From the IMG/VR virus record IMGVR_UViG_3300043539_002065, positions 1 through 33,120 of that record: 33,120 bases of DNA; one strand, 5' to 3'. This DNA comes from a virus. The position numbers and the translations under genes are program-made. Below are positions 29,690 to 33,120 of the stretch, piece after piece (the first letter of the stretch is position 1; every line of letters starts with the position of its first letter). The notes beneath the pieces were generated by a model that was given only the letters and a program-made list of their open reading frames with translations, did no database searches and was not told the origin of the DNA.

Positions 29690-29696
29690 CTTTCTG
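29690..29696 (-). promoter_or_regulatory. CAGAAAG start-site heptamer
   Basis: CAGAAAG six bases before the oxidoreductase ATG at 29683. Confidence 0.55.
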
Positions 29697-29706
29697 TTTG
29701 TGTAGA

Positions 29707-29736
29707 TGCTGGCTGGTCATTTCTGGCCAGCCAGCA
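29707..29736. promoter_or_regulatory. Perfect 10-bp inverted repeat between two leftward genes
   Basis: TGCTGGCTGG and its exact complement CCAGCCAGCA, separated by ten bases, between the SSB-like gene and the oxidoreductase gene. A GC-rich hairpin with no T-run on either strand, so not a classical terminator. It could trim or stabilise the mRNA 3' end of the SSB-like gene, or bind a regulator. Confidence 0.6.
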
Positions 29737-29746
29737 CTAGGGCGTC

Positions 29747-30595
29747 CTACATGGGGGAATCTTCAGAATCGATAGCCACTTCTGAGGTGTCATCGCTCTG
29801 TTGAACCTTGACCGAACCAGCTGCGATCTGTTTGCGGAATTCACGCGCAGCCAAGTAGAGTTGTTCGCCGTCTGGCATCTCTACAGTGGCTTTGTCTGGG
29901 GTGATGTGCCAACCGAACCAACTGCCTTGCTCGTTGCGCTCTGGCTCTGTGCTCAACTTGTAGGTGCGATAAAACATCGCAGGATTAATTGTTCCTGAGC
30001 CAGAAGGATGTTGAATCCTCAACTGGTTGATCATGGTGTTCCAGCGTCGGCTCTTCTTCAGCTGAGTTCCGGACATGCCGAGCACATATGGGGTGTGCGA
30101 GCCAGTGGTCGGATCGACAACAAACACGAAATATTCCGCATTGATTGTGATCTGGTTGCCATTGGGCAAGATCGCACGGCCACGATCGTCCTTCTTGGTC
30201 TGATCCAAAATGGCACCATCGGCACCATGGTCGGCGACAATTCCGCCACCTTTCTCACGTGTGCGCCATTCGATGTGCGAGCGACGATATGAGATTGGGA
30301 TAACGAGCACGCCATGCTCGCCACTGAACACTTGCTCAGACACAGGATCGCAGATCATGCCTGCCTCTGCTCCTTTGATGTAGCCTTGTTCGGTTTTCTT
30401 GACCTGAGGAGACAAGTCTTGGAGGATGCGGATACGCGGAATGGCGTAATCGTTGCGATCCATGTTTTCCTGACCGACGCCAGCGTCCTCTGCGAACAGA
30501 GAGTTAATTGGTGCTGCAGTGGCCAGCGTTTGCTGGACAGGAGCGAGTTGTTTTTCTTCGGTTTTCACTTTTTGTGGTTTTGTTGCCTGAGGCAT
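29747..30595 (-). CDS. Conserved phage protein, possible ssDNA-binding protein
   Basis: 282 residues. The core begins NDYAIPRIRILQDLSPQVKK and EQGYIKGAEAGMICDPVSEQ, then GVLVIPISYRRSHIEWRTRE, a pattern I recognise from a widespread phage family near replication genes. The middle is rich in short strands, and the C-terminus is acidic (QSDDTSEVAIDSEDSPM), as in SSB and T7 gp2.5 tails that recruit partners. An SSB-like role is therefore plausible but not proven. It is preceded by CAGAAAG six bases before the ATG and is the third gene of the leftward block after two other conserved phage proteins. Confidence 0.65.
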   Translation of the reverse strand: MPQATKPQKVKTEEKQLAPVQQTLATAAPINSLFAEDAGVGQENMDRNDYAIPRIRILQDLSPQVKKTEQGYIKGAEAGMICDPVSEQVFSGEHGVLVIPISYRRSHIEWRTREKGGGIVADHGADGAILDQTKKDDRGRAILPNGNQITINAEYFVFVVDPTTGSHTPYVLGMSGTQLKKSRRWNTMINQLRIQHPSGSGTINPAMFYRTYKLSTEPERNEQGSWFGWHITPDKATVEMPDGEQLYLAAREFRKQIAAGSVKVQQSDDTSEVAIDSEDSPM

Positions 30596-30601
30596 ATTTT
30601 A

Positions 30602-30608
30602 CTTTCTG
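30602..30608 (-). promoter_or_regulatory. CAGAAAG start-site heptamer
   Basis: CAGAAAG six bases before the ATG at 30595. The 65-base gap here also holds a 6-bp hairpin (TCTGAC/GTCAGA) but no promoter that I can support. Confidence 0.55.
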
Positions 30609-30660
30609 ATGTTGGACGTATCGCCCAGTGGTTTTTGCAAGGTCTGATCTGACACTTTGG

Positions 30661-31290
30661 TCAGAATCCCTTCTTGCTCTTTGGTTGCTTCACTTCGGCT
30701 TTTGAGCCAGAGTAAATTTTAAAAATATCGTGATCAATGTCAGCACCAGAGGCGATGCGCTCCTTGATCCATGCATTTAGCGACATTGGATTGACACCAC
30801 GAGTCACGGATGGATCGATTCCAAGATCACGCAGAGCTTCAACTGCAGCACTAGCCAGATCATTGCTGTCTTTTCCAAGCTCGGCAGAAACCAGATTCTT
30901 GATCATTGCACCTGCACCACTCTTGCTAAGGAAAATCAATCCTTGCTCAAATCGTTCGCGCAACTCTGCCCGTTTTTCTGGGTCTGTTTCTTTTTGTATG
31001 GAAGACTCAGTTGGCAATCCACCTTTGATGATGGGTTTGACGATGACTGTCTCACCTGTGCTCAGCGTGAAGGTCTTTAAACCAATTTGATCCATCAATC
31101 CTGGCAAGTCTGCCGACTGAATGCGGTCGTATTCCTCGTCGAGCTTTGCTATCTGCTCGTAAAGGCTCGTCTTGGCTGTGTCAATCTGAATCAGACGATT
31201 GGCCAGTGCGCTAACTTGCACAAGCTCTCCGGAGCTTGGCTGTTGATTTTCCGCTGAGTCTTCAGCGAAGTCCACTATTTGTTTGCTCAT
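30661..31290 (-). CDS. Conserved phage protein beside the SSB-like gene
   Basis: 209 residues. An N-terminal helical, probably coiled-coil region (ANRLIQIDTAKTSLYEQIAK) leads to DLPGLMDQIGLKTFTLSTGE and TVIVKPIIKGGLP, then a helical region and NPMSLNAWIKERIASGADID, with a Lys-rich tail (KQPKSKKGF). I have seen this arrangement in phage genomes next to SSB-like genes, but it has no established activity. Partnering with the neighbouring ssDNA-binding candidate is an inference from gene order and from the basic tail facing that protein's acidic tail. CAGAAAG lies six bases before the ATG. Confidence 0.62.
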   Translation of the reverse strand: MSKQIVDFAEDSAENQQPSSGELVQVSALANRLIQIDTAKTSLYEQIAKLDEEYDRIQSADLPGLMDQIGLKTFTLSTGETVIVKPIIKGGLPTESSIQKETDPEKRAELRERFEQGLIFLSKSGAGAMIKNLVSAELGKDSNDLASAAVEALRDLGIDPSVTRGVNPMSLNAWIKERIASGADIDHDIFKIYSGSKAEVKQPKSKKGF

Positions 31291-31296
31291 TTTTGT

Positions 31297-31303
31297 CTTT
31301 CTG
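31297..31303 (-). promoter_or_regulatory. CAGAAAG start-site heptamer
   Basis: CAGAAAG six bases before the ATG at 31290. Confidence 0.55.
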
Positions 31304-31315
31304 CTGTTTTGTGTT

Positions 31316-31705
31316 TTAACGAGAAATGCTCGTCACATCCAGTTCAACTGGGAAATAGAATCCATTATCATTGCTCATGCCAGTGGCCGACTTGCCACGT
31401 GACCAGTAAAGATATTTGATTTTTGTGCGACCTGTGGCAACGAGTGCCATAATAGTCATCCAAAGGCACGCTGGATCGCCAAAATTTGCCCAAAGTAAAA
31501 AGTCCTTATCGCAATCAAAATTGGCTAGTTTGCTGATGATCTTTTTGCGTGCTGCAGTGGGATCAGCATACGCACGATCACCAGCATCGAAAACTGTCGT
31601 TAGCTTTCCGTATTTTGTGGCTGGCTCGAAATTAGGAGTCCAACCATTTTCCTTAGGACGTGGTTGCTGTATGATGTATACTGTCGATTGATCTATTTCA
31701 GTCAT
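31316..31705 (-). CDS. Conserved phage hypothetical protein (first leftward gene)
   Basis: 129 residues from the ATG at 31705 (MTEIDQSTVYII); the frame extends upstream to 31777, but that part runs through the control region and the CAGAAAG element, ten bases before this ATG, supports the shorter form. Conserved features are TTVFDAGDRAYADPTAARKK, CDKDFLLWANFGDPACLWMT and KIKYLYWSRG. Similar short proteins open early operons of other phages; no function is known. It is the leader gene of the long leftward block, so it is probably expressed early. Confidence 0.65.
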   Translation of the reverse strand: MTEIDQSTVYIIQQPRPKENGWTPNFEPATKYGKLTTVFDAGDRAYADPTAARKKIISKLANFDCDKDFLLWANFGDPACLWMTIMALVATGRTKIKYLYWSRGKSATGMSNDNGFYFPVELDVTSISR

Positions 31706-31715
31706 GTCTGTTTTT

Positions 31716-31722
31716 CTTTCTG
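31716..31722 (-). promoter_or_regulatory. CAGAAAG start-site heptamer
   Basis: CAGAAAG ten bases before the ATG at 31705 and directly after the TAA of the possible 41-residue ORF. Confidence 0.55.
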
Positions 31723-31848
31723 TTAGTTTGGGTTTGTGGATTCGCATGATGCTCGACTTTTTATTTCTCGGCAACAATAAATTTTTTTATTTTTTTCGTC
31801 TTGCTCTGCGCGAAAATAAAGATCCATGATATCCGTCCTGGTATTCAT
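31723..31848 (-). CDS. Possible 41-residue early ORF
   Basis: ATG at 31848 to TAA at 31723, encoding MNTRTDIMDLYFRAEQDEKN and a Cys-containing basic end (KIYCCREIKSRASCESTNPN). It fills most of the divergent control region. No ribosome site is visible and no family is recognised, and the only promoter-like match for the leftward block lies inside it. The composition looks protein-like, but it may be chance. Confidence 0.28.
   Translation of the reverse strand: MNTRTDIMDLYFRAEQDEKNKKIYCCREIKSRASCESTNPN
31746..31774 (-). promoter_or_regulatory. Weak leftward promoter candidate in divergent region
   Basis: TTGCCG (31769-31774) and CATCAT (31746-31751) on the - strand with a 17-base spacer, each four of six to consensus, next to T/A runs at 31781-31796. 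It lies in the 157-base divergent region (31706-31862) that must hold the start signals for both the leftward block and the primase. I see no convincing + strand promoter. Confidence 0.3.
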
Positions 31849-31862
31849 AAATACAAAAAGAC

Positions 31863-33120
31863 ATGAAACAAAGATCCACAATAAGAGAAAAATTAAAAAT
31901 TCAAAACATTTCGAAAACATCCAAAGGAGTCGAGCTTGATGTTGTTTACGAAACGCTGATTGGCAAACTCGAATTATCCCAAGACAGCCTTCAAACGCTG
32001 ATCTCCCGTGGTTTTTCGAAAAATGAAATTGAGATTCTTCAATACAAAACTTTCCCAACACGACGCAGAGAAATTGTTGAAAAAATCGTAGCTGAAATTG
32101 GGCGTGATGCTCTGATTGCTTCTGCAGTTCCTGGATTTTATATCAATCAGTCTGGCGAAATTGATCTTGCTGGCAGAAGTGGAATTGCAATCCCATTGCG
32201 CGATTCTGATGGAAAAATTCACGGAATAAAAATCCGCGTTGACAATCCATCAACACCAGCTTCAAAGTATCTTTTGCTAAGCAGCAATCCTTCGCCAAAC
32301 AAAAAGACAGGCGAAGTTAAATATGTCAATGGAACAGCAGCAAAGGCGAAAATACATTGGCCATTAGCTCGTCCGAAGGTTATTCAAACTCTGAGAATAA
32401 CAGAAGGTGAATTCAAGGCTGACATTGCCACATCGATGACTGACACATATACGATTAGTCTTCCTGGCATTTCAGTTTGGCGTTTGGCCATTGATGCCAT
32501 TAAGCTTGTCAAGCCACAGCGTGTTTTGCTGTCATTTGATTCTGACAAGGGAAAGGGAACAAACATCGCTTACGACAAAAATGCAGGCTCTGGGGAGTAT
32601 TTAGAGGACGAACCTATAGCCAAGGAAGAATACATCGTAGGAAAGGCTGTAAGCTCGCTCTATTTGTCCCTCCGATCAGAGCTTGCCAATCTTGGAGTCA
32701 AAGAAATCTGCATCGAGGACTGGCCGGATGATGCAGGCAAGGGTATTGATGATGTGTTGTTGAATGGCGCCACAGATCAAATCCGAATACTGTCTGGCGA
32801 GGACGCTGATGCTTTTGCTCATTCGATGCTTGCTGACGATCTGCCGGATGGATGGGTGTATGTCATAGGGGTGAAACGATTTTATCACGCTCGAACTTTA
32901 ATCGAACTCGACAAGGAGCAATATTCCGATCGCTATGCTCATAGTGAGAAGGGCAATCCGTCCGGAAATGCACTGCGCAATCCTGCACTGCCAAAGGTTG
33001 ATCTTCCGATATACATGCCAAACAGAGAAATTATCTTTGAAGAATATGACAAGAAATTCTTCAACACTTGGCGTCCTGGAAATCTTGTGCCAGAAGAAGG
33101 CGATGTTCAGCCATTCCTTG
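31863..33120 (+). CDS. Primase-helicase with toprim (DUF3854-like), 3'-partial
   Basis: ATG at 31863, open to the window edge (about 419 residues seen). Residues 90-130 have IPLRDSDGKIHGIKIRVDN. The toprim fold follows: TEGEFKAD (Glu181), then LSFDSDKGKG (Asp226 and Asp228) and DDAGKGIDDVL, as in DUF3854 toprim primase domains. The last visible stretch, FFNTWRPGNLVPEEGDVQPF, is the typical lead-in to a DUF5906/D5-like superfamily 3 helicase, which would lie beyond the window. It would make primers and unwind DNA for the DnaE-like polymerase. It is transcribed away from the leftward block; no clear ribosome site precedes the ATG. Confidence 0.85.
   Translation, partial: MKQRSTIREKLKIQNISKTSKGVELDVVYETLIGKLELSQDSLQTLISRGFSKNEIEILQYKTFPTRRREIVEKIVAEIGRDALIASAVPGFYINQSGEIDLAGRSGIAIPLRDSDGKIHGIKIRVDNPSTPASKYLLLSSNPSPNKKTGEVKYVNGTAAKAKIHWPLARPKVIQTLRITEGEFKADIATSMTDTYTISLPGISVWRLAIDAIKLVKPQRVLLSFDSDKGKGTNIAYDKNAGSGEYLEDEPIAKEEYIVGKAVSSLYLSLRSELANLGVKEICIEDWPDDAGKGIDDVLLNGATDQIRILSGEDADAFAHSMLADDLPDGWVYVIGVKRFYHARTLIELDKEQYSDRYAHSEKGNPSGNALRNPALPKVDLPIYMPNREIIFEEYDKKFFNTWRPGNLVPEEGDVQPFL

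Noticed and set aside
31723-32061. 112-codon - strand frame extending into the primase gene
   Set aside because: The part beyond 31848 is antisense to the primase; only the short 41-residue version is kept, at low confidence.
1-33120. Integrase, transposase, attachment sites or insertion-sequence ends
   Set aside because: No recombinase motif and no terminal inverted repeats with target duplication were seen; the HNH gene is the only mobile-type candidate.

Overview
The window is part of a double-stranded DNA tailed phage genome (Caudoviricetes), probably podovirus-like and most likely infecting a bacterium; the host cannot be read from the sequence. The DNA is AT-rich and tightly packed: genes abut or overlap by 1-60 bases and no gene-free stretch exceeds about 160 bases. 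A tail/ejection gene block faces right, a replication and nucleotide-metabolism block faces left, and a second rightward gene (primase-helicase) starts at the right edge.

Left block (1-18378, + strand): a large tail protein cut by the window edge (nozzle-like N-terminal part, then a delta-60 beta-propeller bracketed by two DUF5977-like segments), two more tail or fibre proteins, a small conserved phage protein, a run of Ala/Gly/Gln-rich MGG-type proteins that look like ejection or internal virion proteins, a PAPS-reductase-like PP-loop enzyme, two tiny basic phage proteins, and a 2897-residue polyvalent protein. That giant carries a zincin-like HEMFH site, an ADP-ribosyltransferase-like domain, a PcfJ-like domain, two GNAT acetyltransferases and a further polyvalent-protein domain. 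Seven K-[AYVF]-L-P tetrapeptides sit at the boundaries between its later domains. It is best read as a virion-delivered multi-effector protein.

Middle and right block (31725 down to 18317, - strand): in transcription order, three conserved phage proteins (one with an acidic SSB-like tail), an FAD-type oxidoreductase, ThyX, a HAD phosphatase, a DUF6378-like protein, an HNH endonuclease, a 53-residue SEC-C zinc-motif protein, a DEDDh exonuclease, a RecD/Dda-like helicase, a FEN-type 5'-3' exonuclease, a DnaE-like replicative polymerase, a tRNA with anticodon CAT, a small basic protein, an SNF2-type helicase and a PD-(D/E)XK nuclease. Together these would form a nearly self-sufficient replisome plus dTMP supply. 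The polymerase PHP domain has lost the usual His-x-His, and the separate DEDDh exonuclease could supply proofreading. The primase-helicase is transcribed divergently from the same 157-base control region.

The most unusual points are: (1) the K-[AYVF]-L-P delimiters and a perfect 59-bp in-frame repeat in the giant protein; (2) a tRNA whose 5' end lies inside the last codons of the polymerase gene, so RNase P cleavage would remove the polymerase stop codon; (3) the heptamer CAGAAAG 6-10 bases before six leftward start codons, while rightward genes use GGAGG; (4) a Glu-to-Gln change in motif II of the SNF2 helicase; (5) a promoter-plus-palindrome candidate between the tRNA and the last three leftward genes; (6) a 62-bp tail-to-tail overlap where the two blocks converge.
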